Shown: in pieces, positions 18,398 to 27,742 of the stretch
How positions within the stretch are numbered: position 1 is the first letter of the stretch
Layout of the letters: each line of letters starts with the position of its first letter
Source of the DNA: Serratia rubidaea
GTDB taxonomy: Bacteria; Pseudomonadota; Gammaproteobacteria; Enterobacterales; Enterobacteriaceae
Assembly (NCBI GenBank): GCA_901472405.1
Contig: LR590463.1
Span: 4,216,001 to 4,280,000 of the forward strand
Reading direction: 5' to 3'
Length of the DNA stretch: 64,000 bases
The notes under the pieces: model-generated
What the model saw: the letters and a program-made list of their open reading frames with translations, nothing else
What the model was told of the DNA's origin: nothing
The model's database searches: none
Translations under genes and position numbers: made by a program

Positions 18398-19475
18398 CTT
18401 CCAGTTCGATCACCTCATTCAGATAGCTGTCCTCCAGCTCGCGCAGCAGGCGGTAAACCTGCGCCACCGCCTTCAGCGTCTCACGCGGGATCCAGCTGCC
18501 TTCCGGCGTGGTGCGGTACAGGGTGCGCGTCAGCCAGATGTAGCGCACCACCGGAATATGGGCGCGCTGCGCCTGATCCACCAGATAGTGCGCGTCGTCG
18601 CCGTGCGCCTTGAACACCAGGCGCGGCAGCGGCGTTTCACCGGGGCGGTAATAGAGCCCGACCGCATAGTGGGTCGGGTTGACCAGCAGCACGTCGGCCT
18701 CTTCCACCGCCACGTTGCGCGCCGCGCTCGGCTCTTCGTTCAGGATATCCTGCGCCACCTGACGCCGGTGCCCTTTCATATGCGGGTCGCCTTCGTTCTG
18801 CTTATATTCGTTGCGGATATCTTCGTGGCTCATCCGCTGCTGCTTGAGGAAGAAGAAACGCTGCACGCCGAAATCCATCAGGCTGAGCGCCAGCAGCACC
18901 AGCAGCACCCGGCGCGCGCAGCTGATAAACAGCTGCAGCACGCCGTGCCAGAAACCGTCCAGCGTGCTCTGGGCCAGACGCGCCAGGTTGCCCATCTCCG
19001 GCGCCAGCGACAGCCACAGCACCAGACCGATGGCGGCCGCCTTGATAATGCTGGTCAGCAGCTGCGCCATCTGCCGGCCGGAGAACATATTCTTGAAATG
19101 GTTCACCGGGTTGAGCGATTCGGGCTTCGGCAGCAACGCCTCCACCGAAAACAGCGGGCCGAACTGGATCCACCCCCCCAGCACCCGCAGCAGCAGCGCA
19201 ATGCTGCAGACGATGGCGGAAAACAGCGCCAGCACCAGCAGGGAGTCGCTGAGCACCTCCTCCATCGCATGGCCGAACGGGTCGCGCAGGCGCAACAGCG
19301 GCAGCAGCATCATCGACTCCATCCGCTGCATGCCGTCCTCCACCAGCGCAAAGATCGCCTCCAGAATGCCGATGGAGATCAGCAGCTTCGGGATATCCTG
19401 ACTCTGGCCAACCTGCCCCTTCTTCCGCGACTCCTGCAGCTTCTGCGGCGTGGCCTGTTCGGTTTTTTCACTCAT
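18381..19475 (-). CDS. hrcU: HrcU, export-gate switch protein (SctU/FlhB)
   Basis: 364 residues: four N-terminal membrane segments, then a cytoplasmic domain with the self-cleavage motif NPTH in DVLLVNPTHYAVGLYYRPGE. Cleavage between Asn and Pro switches substrate class during pilus assembly. The N-terminus SEKTEQATPQKLQESRKKGQV is the family signature. The ATG overlaps the hrcT stop by four bases. It is the last gene of the hrpJ operon. Confidence 0.97.
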   Translation of the reverse strand: MSEKTEQATPQKLQESRKKGQVGQSQDIPKLLISIGILEAIFALVEDGMQRMESMMLLPLLRLRDPFGHAMEEVLSDSLLVLALFSAIVCSIALLLRVLGGWIQFGPLFSVEALLPKPESLNPVNHFKNMFSGRQMAQLLTSIIKAAAIGLVLWLSLAPEMGNLARLAQSTLDGFWHGVLQLFISCARRVLLVLLALSLMDFGVQRFFFLKQQRMSHEDIRNEYKQNEGDPHMKGHRRQVAQDILNEEPSAARNVAVEEADVLLVNPTHYAVGLYYRPGETPLPRLVFKAHGDDAHYLVDQAQRAHIPVVRYIWLTRTLYRTTPEGSWIPRETLKAVAQVYRLLRELEDSYLNEVIELEEEPFP

Positions 19476-20284
19476 CGGCCGACCTCCGCAGGCGGCAGCA
19501 GCGTGCCGAGAATGGCGCTCAGATCGCGCAGCTCAAACAGCCGCTCGCCCGCCAGATGGTTGAGCACCGGCAGGTACAGGACGAAGAACAGCAGCCCCAG
19601 CAGGCACTTCACCGGAATGGTCAGCACCGTGGCCTGAATCTGCGGGCTGTAGATGCTGATGATGCCGACGGCAAAGTCCATCAGCAGCAGCAGCGCCACC
19701 AGCGGGCCGGCGTACAGCACCATATCAACAAAGGTGGTTTTCAGCAGGCCGAGCCAGACGCCCCAGCCCTGTTCGCCCGGCAGCGGCATCCACGCCAGCG
19801 CCGGCCACAGGCGGTAGCTGTCCCACAGCACCTGGGTGATGGTGCCCAGCCCCGGCCCCACCATCAGCAGCAGAATCATCGACTGCTGCATCAGGTGGCC
19901 CAACGGCGTCACGTCCGGCCCCAGCAGCGGGTTGAGCTGGCCGCCCATCAGCGCGCCGCGCTGGTTGTCAAACAACGCCCCCACCGACTCCATCATCCAG
20001 AACGGCAGCCCCAGCACCAGCCCGAGCAGCGCGCCGAGGATCAGCTCTTTCAGCCCCAGCGCCGTCAGCGTCAGCAGCTCCGGCGGGTTGGCGGCGATGG
20101 CGGCCTGCAGCCCCGGCGCAATAAACAGCGCCAGCGCCGCCACGATCGCCGCGCGCGGCACCCCTTTGATCACATTGAAGGAGAAGATCGGCGTCAGCAG
20201 CACGCAGGGGAAAATGCGCGCCATGCCCAGCAGCAGCGCCAGCAGATACTGGAACAGTTGATCCAGCAGATCGCCCCACAGCAT
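19472..20284 (-). CDS. hrcT: HrcT, export-apparatus membrane protein (SctT)
   Basis: 270 residues, strongly hydrophobic with about six membrane segments; LARIFPCVLLTPIFSFNVIKGVPRAAIVAALALF and ELILGALLGLVLGLPFWMMESVG are typical of SctT/FliR. It forms the helical export gate with HrcR and HrcS in the inner membrane. The start overlaps the hrcS stop by one base. Confidence 0.95.
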   Translation of the reverse strand: MLWGDLLDQLFQYLLALLLGMARIFPCVLLTPIFSFNVIKGVPRAAIVAALALFIAPGLQAAIAANPPELLTLTALGLKELILGALLGLVLGLPFWMMESVGALFDNQRGALMGGQLNPLLGPDVTPLGHLMQQSMILLLMVGPGLGTITQVLWDSYRLWPALAWMPLPGEQGWGVWLGLLKTTFVDMVLYAGPLVALLLLMDFAVGIISIYSPQIQATVLTIPVKCLLGLLFFVLYLPVLNHLAGERLFELRDLSAILGTLLPPAEVGR

Positions 20285-20544
20285 CAGCCGCCGACCCGCG
20301 ACATCATGGCGAAGGCGTTCTGCGTCAGCTGCAGCAGCTCCACCCCGAGCCAGCGCCCGGTCAGCGCCAGCGTCACCCCGACCGCCACCAGTTTCAGGCA
20401 GAACGGCAGCGTCTGATCCTGCAGCTGCATCGCCGCCTGCAGCAGCGAAGTCACAACCCCCACCAGCACCGCGACGATCAGCGGCGGCGCGGAAAGCAGC
20501 ACCACCAGCAGCATCGCCTGACGAAAAAAGCTCAGTATATCCAT
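20284..20544 (-). CDS. hrcS: HrcS, export-apparatus membrane protein (SctS)
   Basis: 86 residues, the family length, with two membrane hairpin helices (AMLLVVLLSAPPLIVAVLVGVV and TLPFCLKLVAVGVTLALTG). It is the SctS/FliQ component of the export gate. The start is the ATG at 20544 (MDILSFFRQ); a longer open frame upstream overlaps hrcR and is not used. Confidence 0.95.
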   Translation of the reverse strand: MDILSFFRQAMLLVVLLSAPPLIVAVLVGVVTSLLQAAMQLQDQTLPFCLKLVAVGVTLALTGRWLGVELLQLTQNAFAMMSRVGG

Positions 20545-20551
20545 CGCCGCC

Positions 20552-21205
20552 TCACAGATAGCTATAGAACAGGCCGTCCAGCAGCCGGGTCCAGCCGCTG
20601 ACCAGCACAAACAGCAGGATCTTCAGCGGCAGCGAGACCGTCATCGGCGACACCATCTGCATCCCCAGCGCCAGCAACACGTTGGAGACGATCAGATCCA
20701 TCACCAGGAAGGGAATAAAGATCAGAAAGCCGATCTTGAAACCGTTTTGCAGTTCCGACAGCACAAACGCCGGGATCACCAGCAGCGGGCTTTGCGGCGT
20801 CAGCGACTGCGCCATCTCTTTCGGCCACATGCGCGCGCCGTTCTCCTGCAGGTGGGTCAGAATATCCGGGTCGGTATTGCGCGTCATAAACGCCTTCAGC
20901 GGCTCGGCGCCGTTGCCGAAGGTGTACTCCAGCCGCTCCATATTGCTGAAGTCGAGCGGCATCGCCTTGAGCCGCTGGCTCATATCGTTAAACACCGGCG
21001 CCATGACAAACAGCGTCGCGGCGAGGGCGATGCCGTACAGCGCCATATTGGGCGGCACCTGCTGCACGCCCATCGCGTTGCGCGTCAGCAGCAGCACCAT
21101 GGAAATCTTGAGAAAACAGGTGCAGACGATCATCAGCATCGGCACCAGCGACAGCGCACCGAGAAACAGCGCCAGCATCATCGGATTAAGCGACTGCGCA
21201 TCCAT
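20552..21205 (-). CDS. hrcR: HrcR, export-apparatus membrane protein (SctR)
   Basis: 217 residues, the usual SctR/FliP length. The strongly conserved segments [32 protein letters not shown] and [28 protein letters not shown] are present. Five copies form the outer part of the export gate. It is three bases after hrcQ. Confidence 0.97.
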   Translation of the reverse strand: MDAQSLNPMMLALFLGALSLVPMLMIVCTCFLKISMVLLLTRNAMGVQQVPPNMALYGIALAATLFVMAPVFNDMSQRLKAMPLDFSNMERLEYTFGNGAEPLKAFMTRNTDPDILTHLQENGARMWPKEMAQSLTPQSPLLVIPAFVLSELQNGFKIGFLIFIPFLVMDLIVSNVLLALGMQMVSPMTVSLPLKILLFVLVSGWTRLLDGLFYSYL

Positions 21206-21208
21206 ACC

Positions 21209-22260
21209 TCAGTGCCCCTGTCCCAGCGGATTGACGCCGCCCGGCAGCATATGGGTAATCTGCAGCCCCAGCCGCCCTTCCACATCCACCAGCTCGCCTT
21301 TCGCCAGCGGGTAGTCGCCGTGACACAGCAGCGCTTCGCCGGGCTGGACGTGCTCCACCATAATGGTGGCGCCCGGCGCCAGCCGCTGCAGATCGCCCAC
21401 CGTCAGGTGCAGATGCCCACAGCGCACGGTCAGCGCCAGCGGTAGAGGATCGAGCGTTACGCCGGCCGGCTCTGAATCGGCACTCCATTCCACGCTGCTC
21501 TCGTCCTGTACGTCGCTCTCTGTCTCGTTATCGTTGTAGGGAAATGTCACGGATGTTGTCTCCAGATCGGTAAGATAAAAACCAGTGCTTCGCCCTTCCG
21601 CACCGACCAGTTCGCCCTGGGCGCGGAAATGTGCGAAGCGCAGCGTCCCCGCGCCGTGCGGGGTGAAAGTGTTTTCGCGCGGCAGCAGCACATCGTCAGG
21701 CCGCAGGCGCGCCAGTTCGGCGAGGGATAAGCTCAGCGCGCCGACGCAGAACGGCAGGGTCAGCGGCAGCGCCGCCAGCGCATCGTGCGGTTCACCCTGC
21801 CAGCCCGGCGCCGCCAGCAGGTCGGATAACACCTCGGGCGCCGCCGTCAGCGCGCTCTGCGCCCGTAGCTCGCCCAGCGTCACCGTCAGCCGCACGCTGA
21901 GCGCACCGGCGGGCGGCTCGCCGTCGGCGGCGCTCAGCTCACCGAACAGCGCACGAAGCGGCGCGCTCAGCCGTGGCTGAACAGCGGCCAGTACCAGAGG
22001 CGATCCTCATCGTTGTCCGCCGGCAGCGACGGACAGTCGGACAGCAGCCCGCAGACGCCTTCCGCCTCGCTCAGCCACAGCGGGCCGGCCGCACAGCGCA
22101 GCGCCGTGCCCGCAGCCCGCGGCTCGCCGGCGTCCAGGCCGATACGCAGTTCGCCGGCGCTGTCGCCCAGTTGAAAAGGCAGACGCAGCCCGTGGCCGAT
22201 AAGGCCGCGCGTCCGGGCCTCGGCGGCGCTCTGCCGCCGCAGCCGCAGCGGCGTACTCAT
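21209..22260 (-). CDS. hrcQ: HrcQ, cytoplasmic sorting-platform (C-ring) protein (SctQ), one frame change near 21990
   Basis: Two frames together give about 350 residues, the length of an undivided HrcQ. The first frame (start ATG at 22260, overlapping the hrpP stop) ends at 21967; the second is open from about 22000 to 21209 and carries the C-terminal SPOA domain (HLTVGDLQRLAPGATIMVEHVQPGEALL ... VDVEGRLGLQIT). The break falls inside the N-terminal part, not at the hrcQA/hrcQB boundary known in P. syringae, so I read it as a one-base loss rather than a natural gene split. HrcQ builds the sorting platform under the export gate with HrpD and HrpE. Confidence 0.85.
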
Positions 22261-22952
22261 GCCCACTCCCCCCGCTGTTCAAAGCGCAGGCGCACCCGGC
22301 ACGCCAGACGGCGACGCAGCGAGTGGCGACAGCGCTCCTCATGCGCCGCCAGCGCGTCCAGCGCCGCCGGCGCAAAACGCAGCGCAATGTCCCAGCCGCC
22401 CGCCGGCAGCGCCTGCAGCCGGGCGTCCACATCCCCCAGGCGCGGCAGCAGCAGCGTGACGGAGACCGGGCCAGCCGGCGGATTGACCAGCGCCCGATCC
22501 AGCTCATTTTCCAGCGGCTGCCACAGCGCCATCGGCGCGCCGGCGCCGCTGCTTGCCGGCGTTGCCGTCGGATGCGGCGTGGCGGCGGCGTGCGGCGCAA
22601 CCTGCAGCGCGCCGGGCAAGGACGCCTCATCGCGATCCATCAGCATGCTGAACAGGTTGCCGTCCGGCGTCGCCGCGGAGCTCTCTTCATCCCGCCTGGC
22701 GGCGGGCAGCCCGGCAAGCGCCGGACGTTCGGCCGCCGCGCGTCCGCGTTCAGGCGTACGCGCGGGGCTTTTCCCCGCCGGGCGTTCCTTACGCAGCGGA
22801 TGATGGTCGTCGCCGGCCGGCGCGTGCCCGCTATGCGGCTGACGCGCCGCCGCTTCCTGACGCCGCTGCGCCGCCGGGCGCTGCGGCTCCGGTTCCCGTT
22901 GTTTGGCGCGCTCGCGGGCAGCGCGGTGTTCCTGCAGCGTCGGGGAGATCAT
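22257..22952 (-). CDS. hrpP: HrpP, pilus-length/substrate-switch protein (SctP)
   Basis: 231 residues starting at the ATG that overlaps the hrpO stop. The N-terminal half is Pro/Arg/Glu/Gln-rich and disordered; the C-terminal half is a compact domain (VSVTLLLPRLGDVDARLQALPAGGWDIALRF). This matches HrpP/SctP molecular rulers, which are secreted early and interact with HrcU. Position between hrpO and hrcQ is diagnostic. Sequence conservation of the family is weak. Confidence 0.85.
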   Translation of the reverse strand: MISPTLQEHRAARERAKQREPEPQRPAAQRRQEAAARQPHSGHAPAGDDHHPLRKERPAGKSPARTPERGRAAAERPALAGLPAARRDEESSAATPDGNLFSMLMDRDEASLPGALQVAPHAAATPHPTATPASSGAGAPMALWQPLENELDRALVNPPAGPVSVTLLLPRLGDVDARLQALPAGGWDIALRFAPAALDALAAHEERCRHSLRRRLACRVRLRFEQRGEWA

Positions 22953-23410
22953 GGCGCCTCCTCCTGTTCCCGCAGCAGACACTCCAGCTTCTCCAGCTCG
23001 CGCTGGCGGCGGCGCGTCTCGGCCTGCGCCGCCTGCAGTTTCTGCTGCTGCTCTTCGCTGCGCCGCTGGCTGGCCAGCAGCTGCTGCTGACCCGTCTCCA
23101 CCGCCGCCGCCGCGCTGCGTTCGCCATCAAGCCCGTGCTGCAGACGCTCCAGCGGCTGCCGGCCCAGATAGCGTCGGTCAAACTGTTCCCGCCGCTGCTG
23201 ATAATCCTGCCGCGTTGCCGCCAGCTGGCTCTGCGTCTGCTGCAGCTGCCGCCGGCAGGCGCTGAGCTGCTGCTCCTCCCGCCGCTGGCGGCGCTCGCTG
23301 CGCTGCAGACGCTGACGGCGGATCGGCAGCATCAGCGCCAGCGCCTGGCCGAGCGCCCGATCGCCTTCGTCCGGCTGCGGCTCATGATCAATGTTGCTGT
23401 TCCGGCGCAT
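22949..23410 (-). CDS. hrpO: HrpO, ATPase-associated stalk protein (SctO)
   Basis: 153 residues, almost wholly a charged Arg/Gln/Glu coiled coil (RQRLQRSERRQRREEQQLSACRR ... REQFDRRYLGRQPLERL). SctO/FliJ stalks sit in the HrcN hexamer and contact HrcV. The start at 23410 overlaps the hrcN end by 23 bases; a later ATG at about 23334 would give a shorter protein. The next gene hrpP overlaps by four bases. Confidence 0.85.
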   Translation of the reverse strand: MRRNSNIDHEPQPDEGDRALGQALALMLPIRRQRLQRSERRQRREEQQLSACRRQLQQTQSQLAATRQDYQQRREQFDRRYLGRQPLERLQHGLDGERSAAAAVETGQQQLLASQRRSEEQQQKLQAAQAETRRRQRELEKLECLLREQEEAP

Positions 23411-24761
23411 AGCCGCTTACCTCCGTCAGTTGCTGTAAAGTCTCTTCCCAGGCGCAGGGGGCGCGCGTCTCCTGGCGTAAAAAACCGTTAATGGCGCCCT
23501 GCGCCTCCACCGCAGCGTCGGTCATCGCGTCGTGCCCCGGCTCGTACTCCCCCAGCCGGATCAGCATCTCCACCTGCTGCCAGGCCGACATCAGGCGGCG
23601 CAGCCGGGTGGCGTCGGTAAGCTGCTCCCGCTCCGCCACGTTGCTCATGGTGCGGCTGAGGCTGGCCAGCACGTCGATGGCCGGATAGTGGCCGCGCTCC
23701 GCCAGCCGGCGGGTCAGCACAATATGGCCGTCGATCAGCGAGCGCACTTCGTCCGCCACCGGGTCATTCATCGAATCCGCTTCAATCAGCACCGAATACA
23801 GGGCGGTGATGCTGCCCGTCATGGTCTGCCCCGCCCGCTCCAGCAGCCCCGGCAGCAGGGTATACACCGACGGCGGTAGCCCGCCGCGCCCCGGCGGCTC
23901 CCCCAGCGCCAGGCCGATTTCGCGCTGGGCGCGGGCGAAGCGGGTCAGCGAGTCGAGGATCAGCAGCACGCTTTTCCCCTGCGCGCGGAACGCTTCGGCA
24001 ATCGCCGTGGCGGTAAAGGCCGCGCGGGCGCGCTCCATGCTGCTGCGATCCGAGGTGGCGCACACCAGCACCGTGCGGCTGCGCAGCGCCTCATCCAGCT
24101 CATGGTCGAGAAACTCGCGCAGCTCGCGGCCGCGCTCGCCGATCAGGCCGAAAACGATGGCGTCGCAGGGGGTATTGCGCGCCAACTCCGCCAGCAGCGT
24201 GGTTTTGCCGCAGCCGGCGCCGGCAAACACGCCGACCCGCTGGCCGACGCCGAGGGTCAACAGACCGTCGATGGCGCGCACGCCGGTCGGCAACGCCTGG
24301 GCAATGCGCGGACGCGCGGTCGGCGGCGGCGCGTCGCTCACCACCGGCACGGTATCAACGCCCGTCCCCGGCAGCGCAAAGGCGCCGACGCTCTGTTCAT
24401 CCAGCGGCCGGCCGAAGCCGTCCAGCACGCTGCCGAGCAGCGCCTCGGACACGCTGATGCTGTGCGGCAGCCACAGCGGCGTCACCCGCGCGCCGCGGGC
24501 GATGCCGTCCAGCGGCCCCAGCGCCGACAGCAGCGTGTGCTGCGGGTTAAAACCCACCACCTCCGCCAGCACGCTCTCCTGCTCACCGCGCGTGATGCGG
24601 CACAGATCGCCGATGCGCGCGCGCGGCAGGCTGCACTCCAGCAGGATGCCGCTGATGCCGGTCACCCGGCCGTAGGCCGTCACCGCGTCCGCCGCCTGCA
24701 GGCGTCGCCGCTGACGATCGGCCCAGGCGGCGATCCCGCCGGCGATCTCCGTCATCACCAT
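23388..24761 (-). CDS. hrcN: HrcN, T3SS ATPase (SctN)
   Basis: 457 residues of the F1/FliI-type ATPase family. Walker A (GVFAGAGCGKTTLLAELA), the DCCD-like Glu loop (LIGERGRELREFLDH), Walker B (VLLILDSLTRFARAQREIGLALGEPP) and the following GLPPSVYTLLPGLLERAG are all intact. It unfolds and releases effector-chaperone complexes at the cytoplasmic face. Two ATGs at 24761 and 24755 are possible; both overlap the hrpQ stop. Confidence 0.98.
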   Translation of the reverse strand: MVMTEIAGGIAAWADRQRRRLQAADAVTAYGRVTGISGILLECSLPRARIGDLCRITRGEQESVLAEVVGFNPQHTLLSALGPLDGIARGARVTPLWLPHSISVSEALLGSVLDGFGRPLDEQSVGAFALPGTGVDTVPVVSDAPPPTARPRIAQALPTGVRAIDGLLTLGVGQRVGVFAGAGCGKTTLLAELARNTPCDAIVFGLIGERGRELREFLDHELDEALRSRTVLVCATSDRSSMERARAAFTATAIAEAFRAQGKSVLLILDSLTRFARAQREIGLALGEPPGRGGLPPSVYTLLPGLLERAGQTMTGSITALYSVLIEADSMNDPVADEVRSLIDGHIVLTRRLAERGHYPAIDVLASLSRTMSNVAEREQLTDATRLRRLMSAWQQVEMLIRLGEYEPGHDAMTDAAVEAQGAINGFLRQETRAPCAWEETLQQLTEVSGYAPEQQH

Positions 24762-25606
24762 TTCACCGTCAGCGGATCGCGACCGCTGAATTCGATCCGA
24801 TCGTCGGTGATCGCCGCCAGCCGCAGGCCGGCGACCTCATCGCCGATAAACACCCGCTGGCCGTCGTCCGTGACGATATTGGCCCGCTGGCCGGTGGTGA
24901 CCTGCACGATGCGAAACGGCAGTTTCTTCTCCTGCGGCCGCACCGCACTTTTCACCGGCGCCGCCGCGCCGTAGTGCGCGTAAAAGCGCGCCATCATGCG
25001 TTCAAACACCGCCATCTGCGGCTTGCTTAATTCGCCGCTCAGCAGCAGGCCGTCGCCCTGCTTGCTGATGCGGATCTGTTTGATCAGTTCGCGCTCTCGC
25101 AGCTGCTGCTGCAGCGGCGCACGCAGCTCTTCCACGCTGTTCCAGCTGGCGGTGCGCCCCTCGCCGGCGGAGGTCTGCGCCATCGTCGGCTGCAGGATCC
25201 AGCTGGCGACCGTAATGCTCAGCAGCAGAAACAGCCCGAGCACCAGGCCGCGCATCGCGCCGGACAGCCGGCGACGGGCGGCCGGCGGCGGCGCAGGGCT
25301 GGCCTCAGCCGGCGCGGGCAGCGCCGCCGCCTCGTGCCACGGCGTTTCAGCGCGCGCCACGCACAGCCAGACGTCGGCCAGCTGGAACGGCGTATCCGCC
25401 TCCAGCGTCCAGGTTTCCTGCGAGGCCGGCTCCGTGCTCAGCCGCCAGACCCCGTCGTCGCAGCCGAGGAGGTAACTCAGGCCGGCCAGATCCACGCCGT
25501 CGAGGCGCAGATCGGCCTGCGGATCGCCGCCGATGCGCCACGACGCGCCGCTGAGGGGCAAGGCGGCGCCGCAGTGATAGCCGGACAGTACGCGCAGCTC
25601 AAACAT
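24755..25606 (-). CDS. hrpQ: HrpQ, inner-membrane ring protein (SctD)
   Basis: 283 residues: an N-terminal FHA-like cytoplasmic domain (about 1-100), a single membrane segment near 125-145 (GLVLGLFLLLSITVASWIL) and a periplasmic part. This is the SctD plan; it forms the inner-membrane ring with HrcJ. It is coupled by overlap to hrcN and follows hrcV by three bases. Confidence 0.9.
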   Translation of the reverse strand: MFELRVLSGYHCGAALPLSGASWRIGGDPQADLRLDGVDLAGLSYLLGCDDGVWRLSTEPASQETWTLEADTPFQLADVWLCVARAETPWHEAAALPAPAEASPAPPPAARRRLSGAMRGLVLGLFLLLSITVASWILQPTMAQTSAGEGRTASWNSVEELRAPLQQQLRERELIKQIRISKQGDGLLLSGELSKPQMAVFERMMARFYAHYGAAAPVKSAVRPQEKKLPFRIVQVTTGQRANIVTDDGQRVFIGDEVAGLRLAAITDDRIEFSGRDPLTVKW

Positions 25607-25609
25607 CCG

Positions 25610-27736
25610 TTAATCCTCCCAGGGGGTGAGTGAATAGAAGGCCGGATCGACGTCGAGACGCCCCAGCACCTGAACCGCCAGCGCCGGCTCCAGCTCGGCG
25701 AAAGAGAGCACCGGCACCGCGTGGAAACGCTCCTGAATCAGCGCCCGCAGCGGCCCGCGCAGATCCTGCGCCGCCAGCAGCACCGCCTGTTTGTCCTGAC
25801 CCGGCGCGTAGGCCTGCTTCACCTCCTGATGAATCAGCTGGATCTGCTGCTGGCTCAGGGCGAAGAAGATGTCGTTCTGGGTCTGGCGCAGGCTGTCGCG
25901 CAGCGCCTCTTCCAGCTCCGGCGTCAGCAGCCAGGCGTGGATGCCGTCCGGCTGGCCGTACTGGTGGCACAGGTGGGTTTTCAGCGTGATGCGCACCTGC
26001 TCCGTCAGCAGGTTGACGTCCCGCTCGTGCTGGCCGTGTTCGATCAGCGCCTCGCCGATGGCGCGGACGGAGCGCAGCGGAATGCGCTCCGCCACCAATT
26101 TCTGCAGCACGCCGGAAAAACGCGTCAGCGGCATCACCCGCTGCAGCTCCTGCGCCAGCTCCGGCTGTTCGGCATCCAGCCAGCTCATCAGCGCCCGCGT
26201 CTCCTGAAGGCCGATAAAGTGCGGGCTGCTGGCGTGGATGGCGTCTTCCATACGCGTCAGCAGCAGCTCGCCGGCGCTGTGACGCGTCAGATCCTCACGC
26301 GCCAGCAGCGGATGCTCCGCCGTCAGCCACAGATAATCCTCTTCGCCGCGCGCCTCATCGCCGGGGACGGCGCCTGCGCGCTCCGCCTCGCTCAGGCTCT
26401 CCAACTGCCGCACGTCCAGCGCCGTTAGCGCGCTGTCGAAGGTGCCGACCACTTTCGGGATCTCGTACACCGAGAAACGGAACTCATCGACCGGCTGCTT
26501 ATCGGTAAATTCGATGTCAAACGCCGGCAGGGTGAAGCCAAAGTGGTAAACGATGCGGTTGCGCAGCCGGCGGATCTCCTGCACCAGATCCAGCGTCTCC
26601 GCCGCGCCGCGGCGCGAGGTGTGGAACTGGATCAGCCAGGGACGCGTCGGGTTGAACTGGCGCAGATCCTCGCGGCCGTTCAGCTCCGGCGGGATCACTT
26701 CGTTTTCGATCTGCGGCTTCGCCAGCAGCATTTCCTGCCGCGCGCGCCACACCTGAAAACCGCCGCCGCCGAGGGTGATCAGCGCCAGCAGCGAGAACAC
26801 CACGCCCGGCATGCCGGGCACCAGCGCAAAGCCGATCATCCCCATCGACGCCAGGATCCACGCCTTGGGCTGGCTGGTGAGCTGCTCGGCGATCTCGCGG
26901 CCGACGTTCGGCGTTTCCGTGCTGTCGCTCTCCGAAGAGACGCGGGTAATGATCATGCCGGCGGTCAGGGAGATCAGCAGCGCCGGGATCTGGGCGATCA
27001 GGCCGTCGCCGATGGTCAGGATCGAGTAGGTATGCATCGCATCGCCGGGCGCCATATCCAGCTGCAGCACGCCGATGCTGAAGCCGCCGATCAGGTTGAT
27101 GCACAGAATCACCAGCCCGGCGATGGCGTCGCCTTTGACAAACTTCATCGCCCCGTCCATCGCGCCGAACAGCTGGCTCTCTTTCGCCAGCTCGTTGCGG
27201 CGGTTGCGCGCCTGGTGCACGTCAATCAGTCCGGCGCGCAGATCGCTGTCGATCGACATCTGTTTGCCCGGCATGGCGTCCAGCGTGAAGCGCGCCGCCA
27301 CCTCCGCCACGCGCTCCGATCCTTTGGTGATCACCAGAAAGTTCACCACCGTCAGGATCAGGAACATCACCATCCCCACCGCCAGGTTGCCGCCCACCAC
27401 GAAGTTGCCGAACGCTTCAACGATATGGCCGGCGTCCTGCTGGATCAGGATCTGGCGGGTCACCGAGATCGACAGCGCCAGCCGGAACATGGTGGTCAGC
27501 AGCAGCACCGCCGGAAAGGTGGAGAACGCCAGCGGCTTGGGCAGGTACATCGCCAGTACGATCAGCAGCGAGGAGAGGCAGATATTGACGGCGATCAGCA
27601 TGTCGATCAGCCCCAGCGGCAGCGGGACGATCAGCATAAACACCAGCGCCAGGGCAAACGCCGCGCCGACGATCTCCGAACGCTGCATCGCGCTGATGGC
27701 AATTTTATTGAGGATGGCAAATAGGCTGTTCATCAC
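25610..27736 (-). CDS. hrcV: HrcV, major export-gate protein (SctV/FlhA)
   Basis: 708 residues, the usual length. About seven to eight N-terminal membrane segments include the conserved FSTFPAVLLLTTMFRLALSISVTRQILI and the FHIPEP-type region AARFTLDAMPGKQMSIDSDLRAG; the C-terminal half is the cytoplasmic nonameric ring that receives substrates. Fully open, no frame changes. It follows hrpJ by six bases. Confidence 0.98.
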   Translation of the reverse strand: MMNSLFAILNKIAISAMQRSEIVGAAFALALVFMLIVPLPLGLIDMLIAVNICLSSLLIVLAMYLPKPLAFSTFPAVLLLTTMFRLALSISVTRQILIQQDAGHIVEAFGNFVVGGNLAVGMVMFLILTVVNFLVITKGSERVAEVAARFTLDAMPGKQMSIDSDLRAGLIDVHQARNRRNELAKESQLFGAMDGAMKFVKGDAIAGLVILCINLIGGFSIGVLQLDMAPGDAMHTYSILTIGDGLIAQIPALLISLTAGMIITRVSSESDSTETPNVGREIAEQLTSQPKAWILASMGMIGFALVPGMPGVVFSLLALITLGGGGFQVWRARQEMLLAKPQIENEVIPPELNGREDLRQFNPTRPWLIQFHTSRRGAAETLDLVQEIRRLRNRIVYHFGFTLPAFDIEFTDKQPVDEFRFSVYEIPKVVGTFDSALTALDVRQLESLSEAERAGAVPGDEARGEEDYLWLTAEHPLLAREDLTRHSAGELLLTRMEDAIHASSPHFIGLQETRALMSWLDAEQPELAQELQRVMPLTRFSGVLQKLVAERIPLRSVRAIGEALIEHGQHERDVNLLTEQVRITLKTHLCHQYGQPDGIHAWLLTPELEEALRDSLRQTQNDIFFALSQQQIQLIHQEVKQAYAPGQDKQAVLLAAQDLRGPLRALIQERFHAVPVLSFAELEPALAVQVLGRLDVDPAFYSLTPWED

Positions 27737-27742
27737 GTTCCC

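Noticed and set aside
21209..22260. Natural split of hrcQ into hrcQA and hrcQB as in P. syringae
   Set aside because: The break is too far upstream, the second frame has no ribosome site at its first usable start, and coding pattern continues across the break with one base missing.
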